DNA of 64,000 nt from DASUPK01 sp963736685 (GCA_963736685.1 CAVTPZ010000019.1:1-64000), one strand, 5' to 3'; shown: positions 16,689-25,555, numbered from the stretch's first letter. Notes: generated by a model from the sequence alone, not told the origin. Numbers and translations: made by a program.

Positions 16689-18295
16689 ACCCGGTCGCGG
16701 AGAGCCTGGGCGAGCTCGGGCTCCCCGAGCCCATCAGCGCCCTGGCTTCCCGGGACTGGGATGCGATCGTCGTCGGCGGGGGGCACAACGGGCTCACGGC
16801 CGCGGCCTATCTGGCCCGTGCCGGCAAGAGCGTGCTCGTGCTCGAGCGCCGCGAGCGGCTGGGTGGCGCCTGCACGCTCGAGCGTCCGTTCTCCGATGAC
16901 GGCTACGTGGTCAGTCCCTGCGCCTATGTGGTCGGGCTTCTCGACGAGCTCGTGATCGAGGAGCTCTCGCTGCGCGAGCGGGGGCTTCGGTTCTTCGTCG
17001 CCGATCCGAATCTCTGGGTGCCGTTCGAGGACGGCACCTCATTCGGTCAGTGGCTCGACGACGACCGCACCGAGCGTGACCTGCAGCGCCTCGGCGTGTC
17101 CGAGGCCGACCGGAAGGGTTACTGGGCATACGAGGAGCTCTTCGACCAGGTGCGGATCAAGCTGCGCAAGGGCGCGCGCGACACTTGGGTGGGCGATTCG
17201 CCGAGCCGCGCCGAGATCGAGGAGCTGCTCGGCGGGAACCGGACGATGATCGACCTCGTCTTCGAGGCCTCGATCGCCGATGTCCTCGACGACCATTTCT
17301 CCGACGAGCGCCTGAAGACGGCTCTCTACGGCCAGGGGATCATCGGCACCTGGGGAGGGCCGCGCGAGCCGGGGACGGCCTCGATCAAGCTGATGCACTA
17401 CCAGGGCGACCTGGAGGGCAACGGCCCCGTCTGGGGCTACGTCGAGGGTGGTATGGGGATGGTCAGCTTCGCGATTGCCGACGCCGCCCTCGAGGCGGGC
17501 GCCGTGCTGGCGTGTGGGGTGCCGGTCTCCGCGATCGATCCCGGTGAAGGGGTCGAGCTGGAGGACGGCACCCTGCTGCGCTCCCGGAATGTGATCTGCA
17601 ACGCCGACCCGAAGCGGCTGCTCGGCCTGCTTGGCGGCGCCGAGGTTGAGCCGGCATTCCGTGAGCGCCTGGAGGCCTGGAAGATCCGCAGCCCGGTGGT
17701 CAAGTTCAACGCCGCTCTGGAGCGCCTCCCGGGCTGGACGGCGGCACCCGGCGAGGACTGGCCCTCGCGCGCGACGATCGACGTCTGCGGCACGATGGAC
17801 GAGGCGCAGCGCGCCTTCGAGCGATGCGATCAGGGCGAGCCGGCCGTCGGCTTCGGCGAGATCTACCTCCAGACCGCCTATGACCCCACGCCGGCTCCGG
17901 AGGGCCGCCACCTGATGAGCGTCTTCGGCCAATACGCGCCGTATGACATCTCCGACGGCGATTGGGACTCCCGGCGGGACGACGTCGCCAAGCAGTTCAT
18001 CGACCTGATCTCCCGCTTCGCCCCCGATCTTCCCGATTGCCTGATCGAGCACGAGGTCCTCGGGCCGCCCGACATCGAGTCGCGGATCGGGCTGACCGCC
18101 GGCAACATCTTCCAGGGAGAGGTGACGCCCGACCAGATGTGGGAGGGCCGGCTCCCCTCCCGGACGCCCCTGCCGGGGTTGTATCTCTGCGGAGCCGCCA
18201 CCCACCCGGCCGGCAGCGTCATCGCCCTGAACGGCCGGAACGCCGCGGAGGCCCTGCTGGCGGATGCGGGGGTACTGATCGGGGCCGAAGCGTAA
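16685..18295 (+). CDS. PYROXD2/phytoene-desaturase-like FAD-dependent oxidoreductase
   Basis: 536 residues. FAD motif AIVVGGGHNGLTAAAYLARAG near residue 27, LERRERLGGACTLE, a central IIGTWGGPREPGTA segment and C-terminal GLYLCGAATHPAGSVIALNGRNAA. TTG 16685 is preceded by GAGGAGG (16671-16677) at good spacing and overlaps the Rieske stop. A full-length paralog is encoded at 10435-12111 under a matching operator, so two related flavoproteins probably act in one pathway, perhaps on successive intermediates. Confidence 0.9.
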   Translation: MNPVAESLGELGLPEPISALASRDWDAIVVGGGHNGLTAAAYLARAGKSVLVLERRERLGGACTLERPFSDDGYVVSPCAYVVGLLDELVIEELSLRERGLRFFVADPNLWVPFEDGTSFGQWLDDDRTERDLQRLGVSEADRKGYWAYEELFDQVRIKLRKGARDTWVGDSPSRAEIEELLGGNRTMIDLVFEASIADVLDDHFSDERLKTALYGQGIIGTWGGPREPGTASIKLMHYQGDLEGNGPVWGYVEGGMGMVSFAIADAALEAGAVLACGVPVSAIDPGEGVELEDGTLLRSRNVICNADPKRLLGLLGGAEVEPAFRERLEAWKIRSPVVKFNAALERLPGWTAAPGEDWPSRATIDVCGTMDEAQRAFERCDQGEPAVGFGEIYLQTAYDPTPAPEGRHLMSVFGQYAPYDISDGDWDSRRDDVAKQFIDLISRFAPDLPDCLIEHEVLGPPDIESRIGLTAGNIFQGEVTPDQMWEGRLPSRTPLPGLYLCGAATHPAGSVIALNGRNAAEALLADAGVLIGAEA

Positions 18296-18319
18296 CTGTC
18301 GATCACGGCCTCCTCGATC

Positions 18320-18325
18320 TACGCT
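18320..18325 (+). promoter_or_regulatory. Leaderless -10 element of the TetR gene
   Basis: TACGCT followed by six bases and ATG 18332, the same geometry as the oxygenase promoter. No matching operator palindrome was found here. Confidence 0.5.
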
Positions 18326-18331
18326 GAGCCG

Positions 18332-18976
18332 ATGGAGGAGAGGACCTCGACAAAGGGTGAGGGGGGCGCGCGGGAACGGATCCTCGCCGCGGCCTGCGAG
18401 TTGATCGCCAGCGATGGTATCGACGAGGTCAGGATCGCCCGGGTCGCCAACCGCGCCAGAGCCTCCACCTCCCTGGTCCATCACTACTTCTCTACCCGGG
18501 AGGAGCTCCTCGCGCAGGCCCTGCTCGAGTCGTTCGAGCTGGCTGTCGACGAGCGGTTCGGCGTCGGCCCGGCAGCCGCAGCGACGGCGACCCAGGGCCT
18601 GGCGTTCGCGATTCGCGAATGCCTGCCCGTTCCGGAGGAGGAGCGAGAGTGGCTGCTCTGGGTGGAGCTCTGGCTGCGCGCGGCGCGCGAACCCGAGCTG
18701 CAGCCCGTTGCCGGGCGCATGTACGAGAGCTATCGGGAGTGGGTCGCCAGGGTGATCAGGCGGGGAGTCGAGAATGGCGAGTTCCGGCGAGTCGACCCGG
18801 ATCAGGTGGCCGACCTGGCGATGGCCCTGTTTGACGGATTGGGAGTCCGAGCCCTGATACGCGATCCCGGGATGGGCCTCGACCGGGCGCGGGAGCTGGC
18901 GGCGGAGCGCCTCGGCGCCGAGCTGGGCGTCAGCCCTGAGTCGTTGTCCGCTGAGCCCGAGGCGCTGCATGAGTGA
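18332..18976 (+). CDS. TetR family transcriptional regulator (BetI-like)
   Basis: 214 residues. The N-terminal DNA-binding domain is clear: RILAAACELIASDGIDEVRIARVANRA, then a recognition helix with SLVHHYFSTREELLAQAL. The C-terminal ligand domain has the WLLWVELWLRAAREPEL segment typical of BetI-like proteins. It lies directly downstream of the oxygenase-flavoprotein operon and is the best candidate for reading the 18-bp palindromes at 12131 and 15477. Its stop overlaps the start of a degraded solute-binding-protein gene. Confidence 0.92.
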   Translation: MEERTSTKGEGGARERILAAACELIASDGIDEVRIARVANRARASTSLVHHYFSTREELLAQALLESFELAVDERFGVGPAAAATATQGLAFAIRECLPVPEEEREWLLWVELWLRAAREPELQPVAGRMYESYREWVARVIRRGVENGEFRRVDPDQVADLAMALFDGLGVRALIRDPGMGLDRARELAAERLGAELGVSPESLSAEPEALHE

Positions 18977-19160
18977 GGGCGGGCTCAACCGCCGGGAGCT
19001 GCTGCGGGCGGGCGCCGAGCTCGACCTCGCCGCCTACGGTCTCGGCGGGCTCGCCGGCTGCACGGTCGAGCGGACGATTGACAGGTCCGCGGCGGCGAGG
19101 TCGTTGTGCCGAGGATCGACGGCGACCTCGGGTGTACCGGGTCGAGGCAGGTCCGGTCGG
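18969..19160 (+). pseudogene. Remnant of a Tat-exported solute-binding lipoprotein (PotD-like)
   Basis: ATG 18969 overlaps the TetR stop. The first 35 codons read as a Tat signal with lipobox (NRRELLRAG ... GGLAGC). The frame then decays: another frame continues with VVVPRIDGDL, the usual mature start of spermidine/putrescine-binding proteins, and homology stops at about 19130 before the convergent MFS gene. The intact TetR-PotD pair at 20509-22479 has the same overlap, so an ancestral TetR-potD arrangement was duplicated and one copy degraded (inference). Confidence 0.55.
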
Positions 19161-19167
19161 ACTGCGG

Positions 19168-20310
19168 CTAGCTGACCTGCGGAACCCGCTCACCGGCGCC
19201 CAGGCGCAGGGTCAGCAGCGCGATCAGGAACATCAGGGAGCAGACCAGATACGGGAGCGCATCGCCGGCGAGCTGCGCCGCGCCCGATCCCCCCGCTCCA
19301 CCGAGAATCTGGCCCGAGGCCCACGCGATGTTGACCAGCGCGAACGCATAGCCCTGGTCGAGTCCGTTGCGCTCTGCCGATTCGCTGAGCAGGGCGGTCG
19401 CCGGCGCCCACAGGATTCCGGTCCCAATCACCGCAAGGAAGAGCGCGACCGCCAGCAGACCCACGGTCTCCGGCAAGGGAAGCAACACGGCGGTAAACGC
19501 CGCGAGCAGCAAGCCGACGCTGATCGGCAGCATCCTTCCTCGGCGGTCCGAGAACCCGCCCATGAAACGAGTGGTGATCGCTTCGCCGATCCCCGCCACG
19601 ACGAATACGGCTCCGATGGCCAACCCACTCGCGCCGAGGTCGTCAAGGCGCAACGGCACCAGGACCTCCAGTACACCGGCGTACTGAGAGGGAAGAAAGA
19701 CGAGACAAAACGCGATCAGCACCGAGGGCTTGACCACAAGCCCCGGTTTCAGCGACCCGTGCCTTTCAGTGGCGGGCGGCCCGGCGATGGTAGACGCCCA
19801 CCAGCAGAGACCCACGCCGAGGACCGCGACACCGCTGAAAACGACTTCGGGGCTGAGCACGACGGCCACACCCCCAAGCGCTGGACCGAGGATCACCCCG
19901 ACGATCGCCCAGGCGATCACCGAGCCGATCAGCCTTCCGCGGCCCTCCGAAGATTCAGCGACCAGCCAACCGAGCACGCCCGTCCAGCTGAACGCTCCCC
20001 CCACCCCCTGCAGGAAGCGGGCGGCATCCAAGAGCGCGATGTGCTTGCCGAAGCCGAAGAACAGCCCCGAGACGCTGAGTAGAACGAGGCCCGTGATCGT
20101 CGCACGCTTGGGGCCATACCTGGCGGCGAACCACCCGGCTGGGAACGATCCGACCAGAGTTCCGGCCGCATAGGAAGCGGCAAGTACCCCCGCCGCGGCC
20201 TTCGACAGATCCAAGTCCGACGCGTAATGGGGCAGCAATGGGGCGATCGCCGCGTAGAACATTGTGTCGACGAGGACGACCACGGCGGCGAGTGACAGGA
20301 GACGGCGCAC
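19168..20310 (-). CDS. Major facilitator superfamily transporter
   Basis: 380 residues with about twelve hydrophobic segments. An MFS loop 2-3 motif (GWFAARYGPKRATITG) follows the second helix, and a second copy (GGFSDRRGRMLP) lies in the C-terminal half. TM1 starts at the N-terminus (LLSLAAVVVLVDTMFYAAIAP), so GTG 20310 is a sound start; TAGCGT lies six bases upstream. Sugar/drug-efflux-like; substrate unknown. It is transcribed away from the TetR gene at 20509, the usual layout for a regulator and its exporter. Confidence 0.88.
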   Translation of the reverse strand: MRRLLSLAAVVVLVDTMFYAAIAPLLPHYASDLDLSKAAAGVLAASYAAGTLVGSFPAGWFAARYGPKRATITGLVLLSVSGLFFGFGKHIALLDAARFLQGVGGAFSWTGVLGWLVAESSEGRGRLIGSVIAWAIVGVILGPALGGVAVVLSPEVVFSGVAVLGVGLCWWASTIAGPPATERHGSLKPGLVVKPSVLIAFCLVFLPSQYAGVLEVLVPLRLDDLGASGLAIGAVFVVAGIGEAITTRFMGGFSDRRGRMLPISVGLLLAAFTAVLLPLPETVGLLAVALFLAVIGTGILWAPATALLSESAERNGLDQGYAFALVNIAWASGQILGGAGGSGAAQLAGDALPYLVCSLMFLIALLTLRLGAGERVPQVS

Positions 20311-20316
20311 GGGCCG

Positions 20317-20322
20317 ACGCTA
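20317..20322 (-). promoter_or_regulatory. Leaderless -10 element of the MFS gene
   Basis: TAGCGT on the minus strand, six bases, then GTG 20310. Confidence 0.5.
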
Positions 20323-20446
20323 GCCGCTCAGACCGTGCGATGGCGGCTGCTTCAGTCGACCGGACGCGCACTGGATGACCGACGTCCGTCCGTCCGATGC
20401 CGGTGAACCCGTTTCTCGCTGTTCCTCCCCACAGTCACGGACTTCG

Positions 20447-20483
20447 CGAACCGTTCGACCGTGATAGTTTGAACGGCAGTTCA
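20447..20483. promoter_or_regulatory. Candidate TetR operator (TGAACggcaGTTCA)
   Basis: The 14-bp inverted repeat at 20470-20483 lies 26 bases upstream of the TetR start in the MFS/TetR divergent region. A second palindrome with GAAC/GTTC half-sites, CGAACCGTTCG, lies at 20447-20457. The spacing between the two suggests cooperative binding and autoregulation (inference). Confidence 0.5.
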
Positions 20484-20508
20484 GTGTTCGGGCGAGGAGA
20501 GACCGGGT

Positions 20509-21186
20509 GTGAGCCCGCGTCCGCAGATCGACCATATCCGTAGACCGCAATTGCTCAGGGCCGCAGCAGACGTGATCGTCGAACGCGGCCTTGCGTCGAC
20601 GCGGATCGCGGACGTCGCCAAACGAGCGGGCACCAGCCCACCGGCGGTGCTCTATTGGTTTCGGTCGAAGGACGAGTTGCTCGCCGAGGCGCTGACGCTC
20701 GACGACGAGCGCTTCTACGTCGAGATGCGCGATCGCGTTCACCAGTTGGAGCGTCCGCGCGACCAGTTGCGGTTCATGATCGAGGCTTCAGCCGAGGAGT
20801 ACGACTGGACCCTGTGGATCGAGCTTTGGGCCCGCGCTCTTCGTGATCCCGGGTCGCGACAAGCTCGTCAGCGACTGGACAACCGCTGGCGCGAGGAGAT
20901 CGCGGCCGTGATCCGAGCCGGGCAGGGGGCGGGTGAGTTCGGTGACGCCGATGCCGACGAGGTGGCTCTGCTGCTCGGCTCGCTCCTCGACGGACTCGCC
21001 GTCCAGGCGACGCTGCATGACCCCGATGTAGGTCGCGAGCGGGTGCTTCGCTGTGCGCTCGAGATGGCCGAATCGCTCCTCGACTGTGAGTTGGGGGCGG
21101 CGGATGGATCGGGGGCAGCAAAATGCGCTGTCAGTGAGACCGTGTCCCACGTCGCGGGCACCGAACTCAGGAGGGAACTCGAATGA
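20509..21186 (+). CDS. TetR family transcriptional regulator (BetI-like)
   Basis: 225 residues. HTH: LLRAAADVIVERGLASTRIADVAKRAG, then SPPAVLYWFRSKDELLAEAL; ligand domain with EYDWTLWIELWARALRDPGSR. GTG 20509 follows GAGGAGA at 20494-20500, so this gene is led by a ribosome-binding site, unlike many neighbours. Its stop overlaps the ATG of the solute-binding protein (ATGA), making it the first gene of the rightward ABC transporter operon and its probable regulator. It is related to the TetR at 18332. Confidence 0.92.
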   Translation: MSPRPQIDHIRRPQLLRAAADVIVERGLASTRIADVAKRAGTSPPAVLYWFRSKDELLAEALTLDDERFYVEMRDRVHQLERPRDQLRFMIEASAEEYDWTLWIELWARALRDPGSRQARQRLDNRWREEIAAVIRAGQGAGEFGDADADEVALLLGSLLDGLAVQATLHDPDVGRERVLRCALEMAESLLDCELGAADGSGAAKCAVSETVSHVAGTELRRELE

Positions 21187-22379
21187 CGAACCACCCGAAG
21201 GAACGGCCGAACTCCCTGAGCAGGCGCAATTTCCTTCTGAAGAGCGCAGGTGCCGCGGTCACCTTCTCCGCTGCCGGCCCCCTGCTCGCCGCCTGCGGCA
21301 ACTCCACCAGCGTCCAGGAGAGCACCGGAGCGGGCGGCGAGCTCGTCGGGCCGGGAGGCCTGCCGCTCGCGAGGCCCGACAAGCGTGTGGTCCTGCCGCG
21401 GTGGGAGGATCCGATCGCGTCGGGGCTCCAGCCCGAGACAGGCGGGACGTTCACCGTCTTCAACTATCCCTCCTACCTCTACAAGAAGGTCCTCACGGAC
21501 TTCGGGACCAAGTACGGCGTCGACGTCCAATACACGGGGTTCGACAACATCAACTCCGGACTCGAGCGGCTCGCCTCCGGAGCGGTCACGCCCGACGTGA
21601 TGGAGATCACGCCGGACACGCTCGATATCGGCGTTGCCGGCAAGCTGATCAAGCCGCTCAACCTCGACTACATCCCGAACCTCCAGAAGAACATCTGGCC
21701 GCAGCTCGTCGACCCGTTCTACGACGGCGAGTCGCGCTACACCGTTCCCTACACCGTCTACGCCACCGGCATCGCCTGGCGAACGGACCAGATCACACAG
21801 GACATCGCCGGCATGGACCAGCCGTGGGACATCTTCTGGGAGTCTCAGGCGTACAACGGCAAGGTGGGGCTCCTCTCCGAGAACCGGGAGACGATCGGCA
21901 TGGCGCTCCTGCGCAAGGGGAACACGGACATCAACACCGAGGATTCCGCGCTCGTGAACCCGGCAGTGTCCGATCTCAAGCAGCTCTACGGCATCTGCAA
22001 CATCAAGGTGGGCGACACCCAGTTCCAGACGATCCCGGAGGGTTCGACTTGGCTCAACCAGGCCTGGTCGGGGGACATGATCGCGGGCTACATCTACTAC
22101 CTCCCGAAGGGAACGCCGGCGAGCGCCCTCGCCTTCTGGAAGCCACCAAAAGGCAAGGGGCCGATCCAGAACGACTGCTTCGCGATCTGCTCGACCACGA
22201 AGAAGCCGGTGCTCTCGCATCTCTTCCTCAACTACCTGCTCGACAACGGCGTGGCCTATGAGAACTTCGTCGCCTTCAACGGGTACCAGCCCCCGCTGAA
22301 CGAGATCGACCCCCAGCACCCTGGTGCAGAAGGGAGTCGTGCCCGAGAACCTGGCGGACAGCGTTCTGACGAACGATGA
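21183..22379 (+). CDS. potD: Spermidine/putrescine-type ABC transporter substrate-binding lipoprotein, C-terminus frameshifted
   Basis: A Tat signal (SRRNFLLKS) with lipobox LLAAC exports a folded binding protein; the mature part has FTVFNYPSYLYKKVLTDFG, DVMEITPDTLDIG and GSTWLNQAWSGDMIAGY. After NGYQPPLNEIDP the frame departs, but the expected tail (STLVQKGVVPENLADSVL ... GQQVWEDGYSNFLAGG) continues one frame over to TGA 22477-22479. One extra C in the C5 run at 22310-22314 explains it. If real, the last 55 residues are replaced by about 23 unrelated ones. It feeds the permeases directly downstream. Confidence 0.88.
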   Translation: MTNHPKERPNSLSRRNFLLKSAGAAVTFSAAGPLLAACGNSTSVQESTGAGGELVGPGGLPLARPDKRVVLPRWEDPIASGLQPETGGTFTVFNYPSYLYKKVLTDFGTKYGVDVQYTGFDNINSGLERLASGAVTPDVMEITPDTLDIGVAGKLIKPLNLDYIPNLQKNIWPQLVDPFYDGESRYTVPYTVYATGIAWRTDQITQDIAGMDQPWDIFWESQAYNGKVGLLSENRETIGMALLRKGNTDINTEDSALVNPAVSDLKQLYGICNIKVGDTQFQTIPEGSTWLNQAWSGDMIAGYIYYLPKGTPASALAFWKPPKGKGPIQNDCFAICSTTKKPVLSHLFLNYLLDNGVAYENFVAFNGYQPPLNEIDPQHPGAEGSRAREPGGQRSDER

Positions 22380-22508
22380 TCTCGGGCCCGACTCGCTGCA
22401 GTACGGGACGCTCACGTCTAAGGGACAGCAGGTGTGGGAGGACGGCTACTCGAACTTCCTCGCCGGAGGAGGGAGTTGACGGGTCCGGGGCGGGAGCGTT
22501 AGGGCGTC

Positions 22509-23411
22509 GTGTACCGGCGCTGGCTGTGGCCCACTCTCGCGCTCCCGGGCGTTGTCTGGCTGATCCTCCTCTTCATCGTTCCGTTCTATGCGGTCCTCGG
22601 GGTCGCGTTTGGATCGGTCGACCCGGTCCTCTTCCAACCGGTTCCCATCTGGAACCCGCTCGCATGGAACGTGGGTTGGATCAGCGAGGTCCTCGGTCGG
22701 CTCGCCCCAGGAGGAATCTGGTTCGACGTCGAGATCAGGACGCTCGTCTACGTCCTCGTCTCCCTGGCCCTCTGCATGCTGATCGGGTATCCGGTCGCCT
22801 ACTACACGGCCCGACACGCGGGGCGGTGGAAGGGCGTCGTCCTGATCCTGATCATCCTTCCCCTCTGGATCAGCTACATGATGCGAATGCTCGCCTGGGT
22901 GAACCTCCTGCAGCTGAACGGCTGGGTGAACAACTTCCTGACGGCCACCCACGTGCTCAGCCAGCCGCGGGACTGGCTCGGCGGGAGCGCCTCGACCGTC
23001 ATCCTGGCGCTCGTCTACGGCTACATCCCGTACCTGATCCTGCCACTCTTCGCCTCGCTCGATCGCATCGATCGCAGCCACCTGGAAGCGGCACGAGACC
23101 TCGGCGCGAGCCGCTGGTACGCCTTTCGCAGGGTCACCCTCCCGCTCTCGAAAACCGGCATCCTGGGGGGCGCCGTCCTCATCACGCTACCGATGTTCGG
23201 CGACTACTTCACGCCGAACATCGTCTCGGGCTCGCCGAAGACGTCGCTGATCGGCAACCAGATTGACCTCTACTTCCACGGCGGCCCGCAGCCGACGATC
23301 GGCGCCGCGCTCACGATCGTGCTTGCCGCCTTCCTGACGATCCTGATGCTCTACTACCTGCGGAGCATCCATCGCGCCCAAAGCGAGGGCGGGACGGTGG
23401 GGGCGCTGTGA
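22509..23411 (+). CDS. potB: ABC transporter permease (PotB-like)
   Basis: 300 residues with six predicted membrane segments and the inner-membrane EAA loop EAARDLGASRWYAFRRVTLPL near residue 195, which docks on the ATPase. GTG 22509 begins just before the first helix (YRRWLWPTLALPGVVWLIL). Overlaps the next permease by four bases (GTGA). Confidence 0.9.
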   Translation: MYRRWLWPTLALPGVVWLILLFIVPFYAVLGVAFGSVDPVLFQPVPIWNPLAWNVGWISEVLGRLAPGGIWFDVEIRTLVYVLVSLALCMLIGYPVAYYTARHAGRWKGVVLILIILPLWISYMMRMLAWVNLLQLNGWVNNFLTATHVLSQPRDWLGGSASTVILALVYGYIPYLILPLFASLDRIDRSHLEAARDLGASRWYAFRRVTLPLSKTGILGGAVLITLPMFGDYFTPNIVSGSPKTSLIGNQIDLYFHGGPQPTIGAALTIVLAAFLTILMLYYLRSIHRAQSEGGTVGAL

Positions 23412-24361
23412 GCACCGTTGCCGAGCCGCGAGCGAGGCCGCAGCGGCCGCGAGCGAGGCCGCAGCCCTCGACCTTAGCCCGGTTGCGCGGCTGGTTCCGC
23501 AACCCATGGGGAAAGCCGCGCTTCCTGGTCGTCTTCACCTGGGGCTACATCATCTGGTCGATCGTGCCGGTGCTGATCGCGGTGCTGTTCTCCTTCAATG
23601 CGACCCGCTCGCGCACCGTCTGGGGGGGCTTCTCGACACGCTGGTACACGGGGGATCCAGTGGACTCGGTCTTGCACGACCCGACCCTTCGGCATTCTCT
23701 TGTTCAGAGCTTCAAGCTGGCGGGAGCGGACGTTCTCATCGCTGTCCCGATCGGGGTTTTGCTCGCCATCGGTCTTGCCCGCTGGCGCGGTCGCGGCGCC
23801 GGCACCTCCAACTTCATCATGCTTTTTCCGTTGGTCACGCCCGAGATCGTCATGGGCGTGTCGCTCCTTCTCGTCTTCAGCCACATCTTCACATTCGTTC
23901 AATTTGGAACGCCCGCCCAGATCCTCGGCCACGTGACCTTCTCGATCTCCTTCGTGGTCGTGATCGTGCGCGGTCGGCTGTTCTCGATCGGCAGTCAGTA
24001 CGAGGAGGCCGCCGCCGACCTCGGGGCCTCGCCGTTCGTCGCGCTGACGCGCGTCCTCCTGCCCTTGCTCACCCCGGCGATCGTCGCCTCGGCCGCCGTG
24101 GTGTTCGCCATCTCGGCCGACGACTTCGTCATCAGCCAGTGGCTGTCAAGCGGCGGACCCACCGACACCGTTCCGATCCAGATCTACGCAGCGACGCGCG
24201 CCGCGCCGTTACCGTCTGTGAACGCGATCGCAACGATCATGATGGTGTCAACCCTCCTCATTGTCACGGCCGGTTTCCTCACCTGGCGCTTCTTCACCCG
24301 CGGAGAGCGGCGGGCGGGCAAAGCGGCGGAGGACATCGGCGGCGCCTTCAACCTCACCTAG
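23408..24361 (+). CDS. potC: ABC transporter permease (PotC-like)
   Basis: 317 residues. A basic, proline-rich N-terminal extension of about 30 residues precedes six membrane segments and the EAA loop EEAAADLGASPFVALTRVLLPLL. The extension contains a seven-residue repeat (PRARPQ) encoded by a tandem 21-bp duplication. GTG 23408 overlaps the PotB-like stop. It pairs with the preceding permease to form the channel. Confidence 0.9.
   Translation: MSTVAEPRARPQRPRARPQPSTLARLRGWFRNPWGKPRFLVVFTWGYIIWSIVPVLIAVLFSFNATRSRTVWGGFSTRWYTGDPVDSVLHDPTLRHSLVQSFKLAGADVLIAVPIGVLLAIGLARWRGRGAGTSNFIMLFPLVTPEIVMGVSLLLVFSHIFTFVQFGTPAQILGHVTFSISFVVVIVRGRLFSIGSQYEEAAADLGASPFVALTRVLLPLLTPAIVASAAVVFAISADDFVISQWLSSGGPTDTVPIQIYAATRAAPLPSVNAIATIMMVSTLLIVTAGFLTWRFFTRGERRAGKAAEDIGGAFNLT
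23426..23464 (+). repeat. Tandem 21-bp repeat inside the PotC-like gene
   Basis: The 18-mer CCGCGAGCGAGGCCGCAG occurs at 23426-23443 and again at 23447-23464. It keeps the frame and lengthens the basic N-terminal tail. Confidence 0.7.
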
Positions 24362-24374
24362 TTTCGGGAGACCA

Positions 24375-25514
24375 ATGGCACGCGGCGAAATCGAATTGAG
24401 CAAGCTGACCAAGGAGTTCGCCGAGGTGACCGCCGTGGACGGCATCGATCTCCACATCCCGGATGGTGAGTTCTTCTCGCTCCTCGGGCCTTCTGGCTGC
24501 GGGAAGACGACCACCCTGCGAATGATCGCCGGCTTCGAGCAACCGACTTCCGGTGAGATCCTCTTGGACGGCACAGACGTTGCTTACACACCGGCCCACC
24601 TGCGCAACGTCAACACGGTGTTCCAGAACTACGCGCTCTTCCCGCACCTGAACGTCTACGACAACATCGCGTTCGGGCTGAAGCGAGCGAAGCGGCCGAA
24701 AGCCGAGATCCGCGAGCGCGTCGGCAAGGCGCTCGAGCTCGTCCAGCTTCCCGGCTACGAGAGGCGCAGGTCGTCCCAGCTCTCGGGCGGGCAGCAGCAG
24801 CGCGTTGCCTTGGCGCGCGCTCTCATCCTCAACCCGTCCGTGCTCCTCCTGGACGAGCCGCTCGGCGCCCTCGATGCGAAGCTCCGCAAGGCCCTCCAGA
24901 TCGAGCTCAAGTCCCTCCAGCAGGAGGTCGGCATCACGTTCCTCTACGTCACCCACGACCAGGAGGAGGCGCTCACGATGAGCGACCGCCTTGCGGTCAT
25001 GAGAGACGGGCACATCGAGCAGGTCGGGGGGCCTCAGGATGTCTACGAGGATCCCGAGACGCTCTACGTCGCCGACTTCCTCGGCGTGTCGAACCTCATG
25101 CAGGCCACCATCGTCAGTGCCGGCACGAGCGCCTGCCGCGTCGCGCTGGACGGCTATGAGCTCGAGACGCGCGGAACGGACCGCGACGTCACGGGGGAGG
25201 CGAAGATCGTCATCCGACCGGAGCGCATCGAGCTCAAAGAGCACGGGTCTCCGTCGGGGCCGAACCGCATCCCAGCCATGGTGGAGCGCGTCGTCTACGT
25301 GGGCCCTGTGATCCAGGTGATCGTCCGGGCCGCCACAGGGGAAGCGCTCCAGGCGCTCGTTCAGAACACCGGCGGCGAAATCCCCTACGAGCAGGGCAAC
25401 CCGGTGCAGCTCCACCTACCCGTGGACGCGCTGCGCGTACTCCCTGCGGGCATCGGCGATGCGCCTTCGCTCGACGGTGACGAGCCGGATCCGGAGACTG
25501 TCGCCGCCGGCTGA
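24375..25514 (+). CDS. potA: ABC transporter ATP-binding protein (PotA-like)
   Basis: 379 residues from ATG 24375, which has GGGAG upstream and begins at the conserved strand MARGEIELSKLTKEF. Walker A GPSGCGKTT, Q-loop FQNYALFP, signature LSGGQQQR, Walker B VLLLDEPLGALD and H-loop THDQEEA are all present; a TOBE domain follows (IVIRPERIEL). It powers uptake through the preceding permeases. An in-frame extension upstream to 24261 overlaps the permease and is not likely coding. Confidence 0.93.
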   Translation: MARGEIELSKLTKEFAEVTAVDGIDLHIPDGEFFSLLGPSGCGKTTTLRMIAGFEQPTSGEILLDGTDVAYTPAHLRNVNTVFQNYALFPHLNVYDNIAFGLKRAKRPKAEIRERVGKALELVQLPGYERRRSSQLSGGQQQRVALARALILNPSVLLLDEPLGALDAKLRKALQIELKSLQQEVGITFLYVTHDQEEALTMSDRLAVMRDGHIEQVGGPQDVYEDPETLYVADFLGVSNLMQATIVSAGTSACRVALDGYELETRGTDRDVTGEAKIVIRPERIELKEHGSPSGPNRIPAMVERVVYVGPVIQVIVRAATGEALQALVQNTGGEIPYEQGNPVQLHLPVDALRVLPAGIGDAPSLDGDEPDPETVAAG

Positions 25515-25520
25515 ACTCCC

Positions 25521-25544
25521 CACCGCGCCTGAAGGAGCGCGGTG
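25521..25544 (+). terminator. Hairpin after the rightward ABC operon
   Basis: CACCGCGC-ctgaagga-GCGCGGTG is a perfect 8-bp stem beginning seven bases after the potA stop. No T-tract follows, as is common for actinobacterial terminators. Confidence 0.6.
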
Positions 25545-25555
25545 ATCAAGTCGTG

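Noticed and set aside
17039..18988. Long minus-strand open frame (649 codons)
   Set aside because: Antisense to the flavoprotein and TetR genes, which have clear family motifs; the antisense product is low-complexity Arg/Gly/Asp-rich, a GC-skew shadow.
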